Assembly: GCF_023343835.1 (NCBI RefSeq)
Contig: NC_064435.1
Location: 86,398,788 to 86,462,787 of the forward strand
Source of the DNA: Lagopus muta
Taxonomy: Eukaryota; Chordata; Aves; Galliformes; Phasianidae
DNA: 64,000 bases
Direction: 5' to 3'
Positions 46,900 to 58,215 of this stretch are shown here, in pieces. A program made the translations under genes and the position numbers. Position 1 is the first letter of the stretch. Each line of letters opens with the position of its first letter. The notes beneath the pieces were generated by a model. That model did not search any database. It saw only the letters and a program-made list of their open reading frames with translations, and was not told the DNA's origin.

Positions 46900-47320
46900 A
46901 TTATGAAGACAGACTGAGAGCTGGGGCTCTTGAGCCTGCAGGGGAGAAGGCTCTGAGCGGACCCTATAGCAGCATTCCAGTACCTGAAGGGGCCTGCAGG
47001 AGGGCTGGGAAGGGACTTTTTATAAGGGCAGGTAGCAACAGGATAAAGGGAAATGGTTTTAAACTGGAAGAGGGTAGATTTAGACTAAATATTAGGAAGA
47101 AATTCTTTACTGTGAGGGTGGTGAGACCCTGGAACAAGTTGCCTGGCAAGGTTATAGATGCCCCCTCCCTGGAGGCATTGAAGGTCAGGCTGGATGGAGC
47201 TTTGAGCAACCTGGTCTAGAGGGAGGTGTCCCTGCACATAGCAGGGGGTTGGAGCTGGATGATCTTAAAGGTCCCTTCCAACCCAAACTGTTCTATGATT
47301 CTATGTTTGATTCTATGATA
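46900..47320 (+). mobile_element. CR1 LINE 3' fragment, well preserved
   Basis: About 420 bp of CR1 3' region in + orientation. The C-terminal CR1 frame is readable to about 47217 with phrases such as FKLEEGRFRLNIRKKFF and VVRPWNKLPGKVIDAPSLE. This is followed by 'gggggttggagctggatgat', 'ggtcccttccaacccaaac' and a tail of ATTCTATG-type octamers at about 47291-47319. It is 5'-truncated. Confidence 0.95.
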
Positions 47321-48387
47321 AGCTCTTCCATACCATAGTTGAACGATTCATATTCCTTGTTGTTCTAGACAAGCAACCAGTTGCTGAACAGTGACGCTTT
47401 GCTGGGACAGCATGCCATGTATCAGAAAACATATTTCCTGGCAACTCCTGGCTGACACTTCTTTCTAGAATAGGGAGTGAAAAATGTCAAGCAAAACTGA
47501 AGAAATGCGTCTTCCCAGGGGCATCCATGGCAGTATGACTGACATTTCCTCAGGTGTTGAGGCAAGCAGCCTGCTTCCTTAGATAGAGATTTTCTGTACA
47601 AAAGCAGATGATTTTAATAAAAAGAGTTGCTTTTAAAAAGCATCTTAGAAGCTTTTTTCAAAAGGAAACCTCTGTGTGAGAGCCCCGCTATGTCAAAACT
47701 CTTATCTTATTGAGAGACAAGACCGTATTGATTGCCACTCAGTGCAGAGCAGTTTTTGCTGACAGCTTAGCTCAGATGAAAAATTGAATTGGATGTTAAG
47801 GAGAACAGTTTGAAAAGATGCTTTTGCAACTGTGTCTCTGGAATCAGATCTGTGCATGAAAATGTGACTCATATCTTGACAACAGAAACATTGCGTTGCC
47901 AATTGAATTACAACATCCTAGATAATCCTCAGCCCATCTGAAATGATAAGGAGTAGTGTGGCCAAGGAAACTCAAGGTGGGCAGATGTAAAAGAAGTGGT
48001 ACTGAGCTTTGAAAGCTGCTCTGATCCTGGATCAGGTGGTTTGGCTGCTGATTCAAGAAGGGTCTCTGACAGTGACTGGTGGTGGATGCAGGCAAAAAAA
48101 CAAATGGGCAGCCCACACAGACAGTGAGCTTACAGCGTATTCCTCACTTATGGCAGCCTTCAACCTGGAGACCTGTTGAGATGGGGCTTATATCTGTGTC
48201 TGTGGTTTTGATTCTTGCCTTTGGATTTCCATTTTGACATTCACAAAATCCTACAGCAGTCAGTTCCGTAATTTAATTACACGCTTTATCAAAAAGGTCT
48301 ACTTTGTCTCAAATGTTTCTAAGATAGCAGTGATGTATCCTCAACTTTTCTTGTTGTGAAAAGCAGTTCCAAGGTGTGAATCTTGGT
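47321..48387. other. Unassigned sequence between two CR1 fragments
   Basis: I see no gene or repeat that I recognise here. Open frames are below about 90 codons and without motifs. Confidence 0.5.
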
Positions 48388-48610
48388 CAGAATCACAGAA
48401 CTGTAGGGACTGGAAGGGACCTCCAGAGACCATCGAGTCCAATCCCTCTGCCAAAGCAGGTTCCCTGCAGCAGATCACGCAGGTTGCTAGGTGTCCAGAT
48501 GGGTCTTGGATATCTCCAGAGAAGGAGACTCCACAGCTTCTCTGTGCAGCCTGCTCCAGTGCTCCATCACCATGACAGTAAAGAAGTTCTTCCTTGTGTT
48601 TGTATTGTTC
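48388..48610 (-). mobile_element. CR1 LINE 3' fragment, inverted
   Basis: This begins with CAGAATCACAGAACTGTAGG (degenerate octamers), then 'gactggaagggacctccaga' and 'cagcctgctccagtgctcca'. It ends near 'aagaagttcttccttgtgtt' at about 48600. The CR1 3' end is on the left and the 5' end is truncated. It is tail-to-tail with the CR1 ending at 47320, about 1.07 kb away. Confidence 0.92.
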
Positions 48611-49344
48611 ACTTCCTCTGCACGACCTGATCTCCATAAATATGAATGTTATGATTTTATCCATTATGCTTCTCCTTCGCTGCCTCTTGTCCAAACTGGA
48701 AGTGCTACCCAGTTTGACCTCTTCTCCTACAAAAGTCTTTCCATACTTGATACAGCCATTGCATTGGCCTGAACCTTTTCTACTGCTTTCTTTTTTGTTT
48801 CAAGGTGGAGAGAAGCCCTCAGAAATAAGTTCTAAAGGCAGTTAATGTCATTTGTTAGCAAGTCAAGAAAAAGTGTGAGACGTCTGTACCACGTTCTAGT
48901 CAGTCTGTTTGCACCAGTGAATGCAGGAGCTGGTAGGCTCCAGGATAACACTTAATTTAAACTTGACATAGACTGTACAGATTGACTCAATTAAATATGT
49001 GGCTTGATACTGCTGGACACAGTGGTTGCTGATGGATGAGCACTGTGAGATGCCTTTTCCTCTCTGCTATGATGTACACCCACCTCACTCCTTTGCTGCT
49101 GCCATCCCAAGCTACCTTCTAGAGCTTTCCATTGCAAAAATCTCATTTTTTTTTTTAATCTTAATCTTCACGTCCAAAAGGCTTTTGGCCTGTTCTCCTA
49201 TGTTCAGAGGAGATGTTGACAGGTGGAAACAATAAAGAAAATACTGATTAGAGAGTAAGCCCTTAGTGTTCATCCTTTCTATTGCCAGTTAGGGTCAAAG
49301 TTAGTGCCTTCAGTTCCAAGGGCTGCAAAGGACTGACTTAGCAG

Positions 49345-49577
49345 ACTCCAGTGAAATATCACCAGAGGAAGTTTTTCACCCAGAGAGTGGTGAGGCACTG
49401 GAACAGGTTGCCCAAGGAAGTTGTGGATGTCCCATCCCTGGAGGCATTCAAGGCCAGGCTGGATGTGGCTCTGGGCAGCCTGGTCTGCTGGTTGGTGACC
49501 TGCACACAGCAGGGGGTTGGAAGTGGATGAGCACTGTGCTCCTTTGCAACCCAGGCCATTCTGTGATTCTGTGATCA
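49345..49577 (+). mobile_element. CR1 LINE 3' fragment
   Basis: Typical CR1 3' sequence in + orientation: 'agagtggtgaggcactggaa' near 49384, 'ggttgcccaaggaagttgtg' near 49407, 'gcagggggttggaagtggat' near 49509. The tail is CATTCTGTGATTCTGTGATC, ending near 49577. It is 5'-truncated. Confidence 0.95.
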
Positions 49578-50424
49578 ACACACTGCAATGTGTAACTCGT
49601 GATCCAACTCCCGAAAACTAAGAAAAGGAAAGATTTTAAAGTACTTTGCTTTACCATGTACTTTGGCTCCTAAAACCCACTGTTATAAATCACTGATCAG
49701 CTTGAGGTTTGCCAAATGTAGTGCATAATATGCATTTTATGGGCAGACTTTGACTGCTGTAAAGCTGCCTTCTGCACTTGTGTTTTTTAGTTTCATGAAG
49801 AGAAGCCAGTGTAGGGATGTCTTTTTGTTCATCTTCAGGAGTAAAACAATGAACTACAATGTAATCTTTCAGACACAGAAAGGATAACTTGGTAGTAAAT
49901 GACAAAGCTATAACTTGCCATCCAAAATAATGAAGCGCTAATGTAAAAGCAATTGTTTCACTCAATAAAAAAATCATTTTTCAGAAAAGATTTGTCATGA
50001 CAAGCATATTTCTTAACGCCTTGATTTGGACATCCTTCAGATTTAATTCCTGCTATTCACTGGATCAGTTTAAAAAATAGATTAAGGGTATCACACAGCT
50101 GTGATATGCAGTCCTTTAATAGTGAGTACAATAAGGAGATTTATTGGTATTAGCCAGAACACGGCCCCTGGTGTAATTTTCATTTTGAATGGATGAGACT
50201 TCAGTACAATGATGGCTCGATACTGTGCTCATGCAGGGACTTTCTTGTTTTTTGAAGAAGAACTGCTGTGCTTTTCTTCCTTTTTCTTTATTCTTATCCC
50301 TTCTCAGCTTGCAGATATCTGAACCACTGGCTGTGGGCTAAGGCAGCTCTTAGCTGAGAACAAACCATCCTTGGGCAAAGATGTAGGCATGTCTTCTCTT
50401 TCTAGTGCTGAAATAGAGACAAAC

Positions 50425-51398
50425 CCAAATCTCCCATCTAAATCTAAAACCATTCCCCCTTGTCCTGTCACAATCCACCCTTGCAAATAGCCATTTCACC
50501 TACTGTTTATACGCTCCCTTCAAGCACTGGAAGGCCACAATGAGGTCTCCCCGAAGCCTTTCTTCTCCAAGCTAACCAAGCCCAGTTCCCTCAACCTTCC
50601 TTCATAGGAGAGCTGCTCCAGCCCTCTGCTCATCTCAGTGCCCTCCTCTGGACCCACTCCAAGATCTCCACATCCTTCCTGTGCTGGGGGCCCCAGGCCT
50701 GGATGCAGCACTGCAGGTGGGGCCTCACAAGAGCTGAGTAGAGGGGGACGATCGCCTCCTCTCCCTGCTGGCCATTCCTCTTTTAATGCAGCCCAGAACA
50801 CAGCTGGCCTTCCGGGCTGTGAGTGCACACTGCTGGCTCATGTTCAGCTTCTCATCCACCAGGACCCCCAAGTCCTTCTCTGCAGGGCTGCTCTCCTGGG
50901 GTTCTTCTCCCTCGTTGTATAAATACCTGGTATTTCCCCAACCCAAGTGCAGTACCTTGTACTTGACTTTGTTGAACCTCATTAGGTTTATGTGGGCCCA
51001 CTTCTCCAGCCTGTCCAGGTCCCTCTGGATGGCTTCCCTTCCTCCCAGTGTATCGACTGCACCGCTCAGCTTGGTGTCATCTGCAAACTTGCTGAGGGTG
51101 CACTCAATGCCGTCATCTCTGTCACTGATGAAGATGTTGAAGAGCACCGGTCCCAGGGCCAACCCTCGAGGGACACTGCTTGTGACCGGCCTCCACCCTG
51201 ACACAGAACCATTGATCACAACCCTTTGGCTGTGACCAGCCAGCCACTTCTTAACCCATGGAACAGTCCATCCTTCAAATCCACACCTCTCCAATTTAGA
51301 GAGAAAGATATAGTGGGGGACCGCATCAAAGGCCCTGCAGAAGTCCAGGAAGATGACATCCATCACCCTTCCCCCATCAACTGATGCTGTCACTGTCA
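50425..51398 (-). mobile_element. CR1 LINE fragment with reverse-transcriptase core
   Basis: This is the largest CR1 piece in the window. On the - strand, 51393 down to 50725 reads as a CR1 reverse transcriptase with motif A (FLDFCRAFD), the motif B region ([16 protein letters not shown]) and the catalytic motif C (FADDTKLSG). It then passes out of frame; the matching C-terminal phrases ([19 protein letters not shown]) lie in another frame around 50520-50650, so a frameshift breaks the ORF. The 5' end (endonuclease domain) is missing. The last 200 or so bases of the usual CR1 3' end, including the octamer tail, also appear to be missing near 50425, which is atypical. It is inactive. Confidence 0.95.
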
Positions 51399-52320
51399 GA
51401 CTGGCAGGCTATGGTTCCCCAGAATTTGTTCTGAATGTAAACATACTGCTCCCCACATCATTTTGTCTCTGAACTGTTGAAAACGTCAGTGTTCTGTATG
51501 GAAGGACACCAAGTTGAAGGAAAAAGCATAAATGGAAAAATCTACTAGAAAAACGACACTGCAGGGGTTGCACACTTCTGAAAAATCATCAAAGATTTAT
51601 TTAATATCCAATTGTTTCAACAGTAAAAAAATATATATATTGTATCCACAAGGGTTTTTTTTCAACTGCTGCCAAGCATAAATCATGGGATTTACTTTAG
51701 TACCTAGTTTACTTTAGTGCCTTTATCTGAAAGAGAAGGATTGTCTATTGCTTCCTATTGTGTTAAGAAATCAGTCAAAACAAGAATGTAAAAAGTACCT
51801 TTTAAGAGTTATTTGAAGCAACACTCCTGAGTCTCAAACATTTATTGTTTACTGTTTTTTATTGAGGGCAGGTTTGTCTAGTTTGAAAAAAATACTTTCA
51901 TAAGTAAGTCAATATATTTGCTTCTTTTAAGCTTCTAACGTGAGTGAAGCTCTTCTGGATCTGTGGATCCATGAATTTTCTTGCATAGGGAATATAGCTC
52001 AGTCTTTACAGTGGAAGATTGCTGTTTCCTCCTGACCCCAGCATGGACATCCCAAGCAGCAAGACAGAATGATTGTGCAAAAAACATTCAGAGATACATT
52101 AGCTGTAAGAAAGTCACAGTACTCCTCTATTTCCACCATTAAATTCTAGAAGGAATTAAATAAAATAAAATGGAGATAACAGCCCATCAAAGCAATACTG
52201 TTAGTAGAGTCAAAATCCTCTTGAGTTCACATTTTATCTTCTGTATGTAGCAAGTAGTAAAATGGAAATACTTCAAGCATATCATTTTTTCTTTCAACTT
52301 TACACAGTCTTTTCAACATA
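51399..52320. other. AT-rich intergenic stretch
   Basis: No gene, structured repeat or CR1 similarity was recognised apart from short A or T runs and a small (TA)n patch near 51630. Confidence 0.5.
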
Positions 52321-52334
52321 AGTAAGTGTGTTTG

Positions 52335-52880
52335 TTAAGAGACTTTCAGGACTATTTTTTCTTCCACTGCTTTCCCTGCAAGTCTCTGCCTTTCAATTCC
52401 TCTGGCTGACAAAAGCTTCAGTAGCTCCACGTGCCAGAAGCTCCTGCTGTCAGCCCCGCTGCAGTGCCTGCAAGCCAGATCAGCCAGCAGAGACACATGC
52501 AGAAGCAATGCCATCCTACAGCACAAACTCTCTTGGGCAATGCTACAAAGTAGCACGTAGAGAGCAAAACCCAGAGCCAGCGTAACCACGAATGCAGGTA
52601 TGGGTGCCAAAAATCTTTGGTGCCCGTTGCTGCAGGGTTCCAGAATGGAGGAACGCTCCCTGGACCAGTGCTGGGGAACACAATTGCCTCGGGTGTGGAA
52701 GGCCATCTTTTTTAACACAATTAATGAAATGGTCCATAAAAGGCAGGAAATTCCCCATCTCATAGACCCCAAATCAGCCCTGAAGCTTCGTATCTCCATA
52801 TAGGATACTTGACTACCTGTGAGCAAGAGTTGTCTTTTGTATATTGTATCCATCCTGGAGAATGTTTTACATGATAACAT
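52335..52880 (-). other. Unassigned 181-codon open frame
   Basis: Outside RNF182, CR1 and the CpG island this is the longest stop-free frame in the window. The conceptual product has two hydrophobic stretches in its second half, one centred on AFVVTLALGFALYVLLCSIA and one on MALLLHVSLLADLA, and many cysteines. I recognise no family. The opposite strand is also largely open (52328-52585 and 52600-52803), so low stop density from local base composition is a simple explanation. There is no promoter-like sequence nearby. I do not call it a gene. Confidence 0.15.
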
Positions 52881-53407
52881 TCCTGTTCACTTGATAGTGG
52901 GGAAACTTCTCCTTAAGGAGAGGTGAATTTCAGCAGTGGGTTATGACTGACCCTTTTGGTTCTGGACATGGTGAGTAACCTGATCAGATTCCCACTGGCA
53001 CCAGATGCCTCTAAGCCACTGAAACAGCAAGGGGGCCAAAAACATAGCAATGAAACCTTGCTAGCAGTGATGTTTGTACATGATGTGAACGTTTCCCCTG
53101 ACAGTGATTGTGACATTGAGCTATTAATTATAGTCACATGTAATCCTGAGCAAGTGTTTTGGTATAATCTATCTCTTCTAACTGATTTTTTTCTTTTTTA
53201 TTTTCTAAACTCTGAAGTTGCATGCGCTTCTCATTAGTATTAGTCAGTGTTGACATTGAAATTAGCAAATAAATTTAGCATGATACACTGATGTCCAAAT
53301 AGAATGCTTCTTAATGAGTCTTTGGGGGTTTTTAAATGGGTGTTTTTAAATCACGCTCTTTTTCCTCTTAATGCTGCAGCAACAAGATGAAGCATCTTCA
53401 CCTTCAA

Positions 53408-53572
53408 ATCATAGCATCACAGAATTGTTCAAGTTGGAAAAGATCTCTGAGCTCATCTTGTCCAACCATCAACCCATCTCCCATGCCCACTAAACAGCAT
53501 CCCTCACATCTGCACATTTCATGAAAACCTCCAGGGATGGTGACTCCACCGCCTCCCTGAGCAGCCTAATAT
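53408..53572 (-). mobile_element. CR1 LINE 3' fragment, inverted
   Basis: The sequence starts with CATAGCATCACAGAATTG, followed by 'caagttggaaaagatctctg' and 'gatggtgactccaccgcctc' near 53536. The left end is the CR1 3' terminus, and the 5' end is truncated at about 53572. Confidence 0.92.
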
Positions 53573-55794
53573 TGTCATTTGAAGTATTAAAACCAATTGT
53601 TATGTGAGTTAAAAACAACAACAACATTCTTTAGGTAAACGGAATTCTAAATTCAATTCTTACTGCAATTCTTTCTGGTAAAAACAATCCAGATGTGAAC
53701 GCATACGCAGGTATGCTGCTTCCTTCTGCAGGTATTCACTGCCACCATGCAACTGTGGAGCTTTCTGCTGTGTTTCTGCAGCAGCACAATGCAATCTTCA
53801 CCATGCAAGGAGTAAAGCATTTAAGCAAGCTGTCCTAACATTGTGTGTGGCAAGACAGATCCATTCACCCGACCACAGTTCATTTGCTTTTTACGATTCA
53901 TCATCAAATGTTGTATGGAACGTGTAAAAGCAAAATGTTTTTGGCAAGAGATGGAGATGATCTTGAAGCCCTTTGTTAATGCGGACGAAGGTAACAAAAA
54001 TGGGGGTAAATGGTTGATAGACTGCTGCTCAGAATGAAGACATTTTAAGATAGCAGGAGACACTCCCACAGCACTTAGAGTTGCCTAGTTCAGCTCCGAT
54101 AGAAATCAACCCTGTGACTGAAATTTCTGTGAAAATTTCTGCTGTAAGCACTTTAGAATGAAAATGACAGAGAATCAGGAGCTGAACAATAGGCAGCCAC
54201 CTCAGCTGTCCTGCTCCTGAAAGCCTGCGGATTGCAGATTATTACAGTGCTTCAATGATAGGGATATTTTTGATAAACCATTCTTTTACCTCTCTAAGGA
54301 GCTACGGATCAAAAAGCAGGTGATGTTGTGCAGGAGCTAAAAGCCAGGTTAGTCTGCCTCTGTCACTTTATTTCTAAGTCTCTGCTTTTTCAAAATGGGT
54401 TCCAGTCATTTCCTGAAATGCTCCTGCCTCTGCCTTAATACTTCTGAATTCAATGCATTGTTTCAGATTCTTTTTCAGTTCTTTCGAAAGCAGATTAAGA
54501 GGAACAGTGCAAGATGCAATAGTGACTCTCCTTATCTAAAATATGTAACATCATTCTTCCAGCAAGAGTGTACTTTCCATGCTAACATGGACAACAGTAT
54601 AATAAATAGGTAGACAGAGCTCCTCAAGCTAGGAGTGAAGAAGAAAGGCAGTTTCCACTGCATTTCTCTGCTTAACTGTGGCTCCTCCGGAGTGAGGAGA
54701 AGCACACTGATGTTATAGCAGCAGATCCTGAGCCCATCTCAGTGCAATGCTTGTCGCAGTTCCCACAGATGGTTCTGGGAAATGATGTTTGTTGAATGAC
54801 AAAATGCAGGATTCAAATACAGGTACTACTGAGATAAAGCACGATCTGTCTGAAGTACATACATGCATCACTGGGAATTTCCAACTGCAAGATTTCTACG
54901 TGGATGCTATAAAGGAGCTGTTATGTCAGTTTCTCTGCACCTTCCAGGAAGAGAACTCAACATCATGGTCTGAATGTTTCCCAGATACTGATCTATCACG
55001 GGATGGATTCACTTGGAGGCAATTTAATCTTGTAGTTCACATTCACAGCTCTGCCTTCATTTGTGTTAAAGCTATGGATTATTAAAAAGAACCTTACAGA
55101 AATAAAGCATCTGGCCAAGAAACCCAAACCAGCAGAAACTTCTGCAGTAACTGTGGTGGGACTTCCAGGAGCACAGAGCACTACAGAATGTGGTGGTGCC
55201 TGGTGAAGGAACCTTCCTCACGTGAGGAGAAGTGCCCTTGCTCAAGGAACTCTGGAGAAACCACTGGTGGGTCTCACAGCCCTGCTCAAGAAGGTGGCAC
55301 ATGCTCACATAAACACCCTTCCGAAGCTGAATGATGCTACAGGTGGGCATGAGCTTGAACAGTGGTTATCTCTGTAGAGATAAGGAAATTGTGGTTCTCA
55401 AGATGAGATGAGGAAATGTTTCTTATAAATACCATAGGAGAAATCTGTGCAATTATCTTCATGGCACAGATGTTACTCAATTGAATTCAAATTAGGGAGT
55501 TAAAACTCCTGTGTCTGCTAGGATTCATCTACATTGGAAGTATAATCTTCACATTTCAAGCATTATCTCCAAATGTAGATAATCAAAGTACTGCATGATT
55601 TATCTTGTAGATGTATCAAAAGAGCTCAGTCTGAGGCTTGAACACGCACACTGCTTTAAGCCACCTAATGCAACGTGATCATTCTGTTCTTTCTGATCAT
55701 TTCTTCTTTATTTTCTTCTGAAACCTTTTTTTGGTCTTGAGCAATACACATTCATTCTTTAGAGGGATTGTTCAAATTCCACATCCCCCTTGAT

Positions 55795-55910
55795 TTCACA
55801 GAATCATAGTGTCACCAGCCTAAGATCATCCAGTCCAACTGTCCACCTACCACCATACTTCCCAACTAAACCACGTCCCTTAGTACATCCAAATGTTTCT
55901 TAAATACAGA
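55795..55910 (-). mobile_element. CR1 LINE 3' fragment, inverted
   Basis: This starts with TTTCACAGAATCATAGTGTC and continues with 'aagatcatccagtccaactg' and 'ccaactaaaccacgtccctt'. It fades after 'atccaaatgtttcttaaata' near 55910. It is closely related in sequence to the piece at 5397-5740. Confidence 0.92.
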
Positions 55911-57790
55911 AGTCTTTATGTAAACAGCTTATGCACTCAGCTCTGTTCTATTTGGGATGAGATGTGGCAGCGTTCATGTTCTTGTTGGCTGTTCCAATGG
56001 CATTTGAGAAGCCCAGGGCCAAGCCTTCAGCCCTCCCCTTCTTTTCTGCTCACAACTTGCCCAGCTCTGGCTTGACCACACGTTGTTCACAAGCAGAAAG
56101 CCACTTACAGTCCTGCTAGCTTGAGAACTCCACTTCTTGTCAAAAGATTTTGCCTCAGAGCACTACTACGTACAAAAGAGCCTTATGACTACATCCATGT
56201 TGCAAAGTGCTTCTTCTGAGACATCTGCAGAAAGGGCTTTTTAAGGTTTTTAACTTAAATATGAACTGTGGAAAAGGAGTCGTGCTTTCCCCTTAAGTAA
56301 TTGGCTCTCTGTAAAAATTGCTGCTTCATTTCCTAATAGTCATAATGGACAAATAGCTTTTCATTATCAGAGCTTCCCAGAGCATCTGAGAAGAAGAGAA
56401 AACAAGTGGGTACCAGATGTTCATGCATCATCTGATGCATTATTGCTAGGTACTTAGATACTGGGGTAGACAACTGTAGTACAAAAACCTATGCAGAATG
56501 GAAACAAGCAACATATAAGCATTTGATCTGGAATTGAAATAGGATTAAACTGTCCAGCCGTGCAACACTGGCATTCTATTTTCCTGTATGTAATCTGCTA
56601 GGCTTTGCATTATTCTCCCAAACACTTCATTGGGCCAAATTCATTCTTAGTGTAACTCCACTGATTTTAACAGACTTGTACAAGAGCTTAATTTGGTCAG
56701 CTGCATTACAGATGTTTTATGCATGCAGCATCATTCCTAGGAGAAGAATTACTTGTGGATAAAAACGTTATCTGTGTTTCAAGACATGGTCCATCTTCCA
56801 ATTGAGGCCCAAGAGATGAATAATGTCAGTAAGTTAAGAATTGGCAATCACTCAGGGAAAAGATGTCAAACACATGTTTTAGTAGTAATTTTTTCCCATA
56901 GTTTGCTATGAAACATTTTGTGGTGTTGGAGGGAAAGCTGTTCAATGGGTGGCTGTTTTTTGTGTTGGTTTTTTTTTTTGTTTATCCTATATTTAATTCA
57001 TTTCTGTCTTCCTGATTAAAAAGCCTCAGTCAGCTAGAGAGACTAATTAGGCTATCCTGTAACAAGGATTACTTAACTATAATTATTATTTATTTGAATC
57101 AGTGGAAGAATTACTGAGGCTTATGTTAAAGACAATAGAAGCTAATGGAGGAAGAAGCAGCCGAGGCCAGCAGTGATTCCAACCGCATACTGGCAGCCAC
57201 CCAGACAGCACAAAAGAAACCCTTTAACTGACACCCTGAAATAGGGGCCTACTGATATTTCCTCCCAACTCATTCGTTTTGATCATATTTTGAAATGCAA
57301 TCTCTTTTTAAACAAATGTCCTTGGAGAACACATACGTAGGGCACCAGCACTAGTATTAGCTGGAATATATTTATTTGCCTACTGTTTTCCCTGGATTTA
57401 GAATATGGGTTGGTTTTTTTTTTGCTCACTCTCTGCTTGATTGTTGCAAATATCCATGGCTTCTCCCCTGCAGTTTTAACCCTTCCAAGCTGCATCTCTT
57501 CTATTAAAAACAATCAGTTACATTATTTCATTAATGAAACGATTGATTCCATTATACTATTTAATATTATAATTAATTAATAGTTGATTCAATTAATCAT
57601 TTCATTAAAAAAATTTAACGCTCCCCAAACAAAGCTGTGTTCACCCAAAATGCCATTCTGCCTCGGAGCCTCATTCCCCTGAACTCACCTCCTCCACTTA
57701 TGCTCCAGCTGAGGAACTTGTCTGGGCTGGTGCAATCTACAGGCAAATAGTGGTAAAATGCAGGGATTTAATCTAGTCTGACCCAGAGTC
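55911..57790. other. Intergenic sequence with a weak AT-rich inverted repeat
   Basis: No gene was recognised. An AT-rich patch at 57520-57615 contains an imperfect 18-bp inverted repeat (about 57530-57547 against 57591-57608, around TTTCATTAA/TTAATGAAA). The remainder is ordinary AT-rich sequence. Confidence 0.5.
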
Positions 57791-57792
57791 AG

Positions 57793-58215
57793 TAGAATCA
57801 CAGAATCATTCTGGTCAGAAAAGAGCCTTAAGACCACCAAGTCCAGCCACCTTCTAACACTACCAACAGCCGTCACTAAACCATGTCCCTAAGTGCCACA
57901 TCCACATGTCTCTTAAATACTTCCAGGAATGGGAACTCCACCACTTCCCTGGGCAGCCCTGTGCCAATGCCTTACCACCTTTTTCATGAAGAAATTCTTC
58001 ATGATGTCCAAACTAAACCTCCCCTGGTGCAACCTGTGCCTGTTGCTCCATGTCCTGTCACTTATCACCTGAGAAGAGACAAACACCCGCCTTGTTACAA
58101 CTTCCTTTCAAGTAGCTGTAGAGAGTGATGAGATCTTCACTCAGCCTCCTTTCCTCAGAGCTAAACAATTCCTGTACCCTCAGCTGCTTCTCACATGTCC
58201 TGTCTTTCAGCAGTT
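57793..58215 (-). mobile_element. CR1 LINE 3' fragment, inverted
   Basis: About 420 bp starts with TAGAATCACAGAATCATTC at 57793. It passes through 'gtcactaaaccatgtcccta', 'gaactccaccacttccctgg', and 'catgtcctgtcacttatcac', and ends near 58215 after 'cctgtaccctcagctgcttc'. The CR1 3' end is on the left, and the 5' end is truncated. The short frame at 57883-58128 lies inside it and is not a gene. Confidence 0.93.

Noticed and set aside
46776..47219. 147-codon frame as a possible host gene
   Set aside because: Its C-terminal two thirds are the CR1 polyprotein end, and the N-terminal part is unrelated flanking sequence.
50786..51235. 149-codon + strand frame
   Set aside because: It is the antisense shadow of the CR1 reverse-transcriptase segment.
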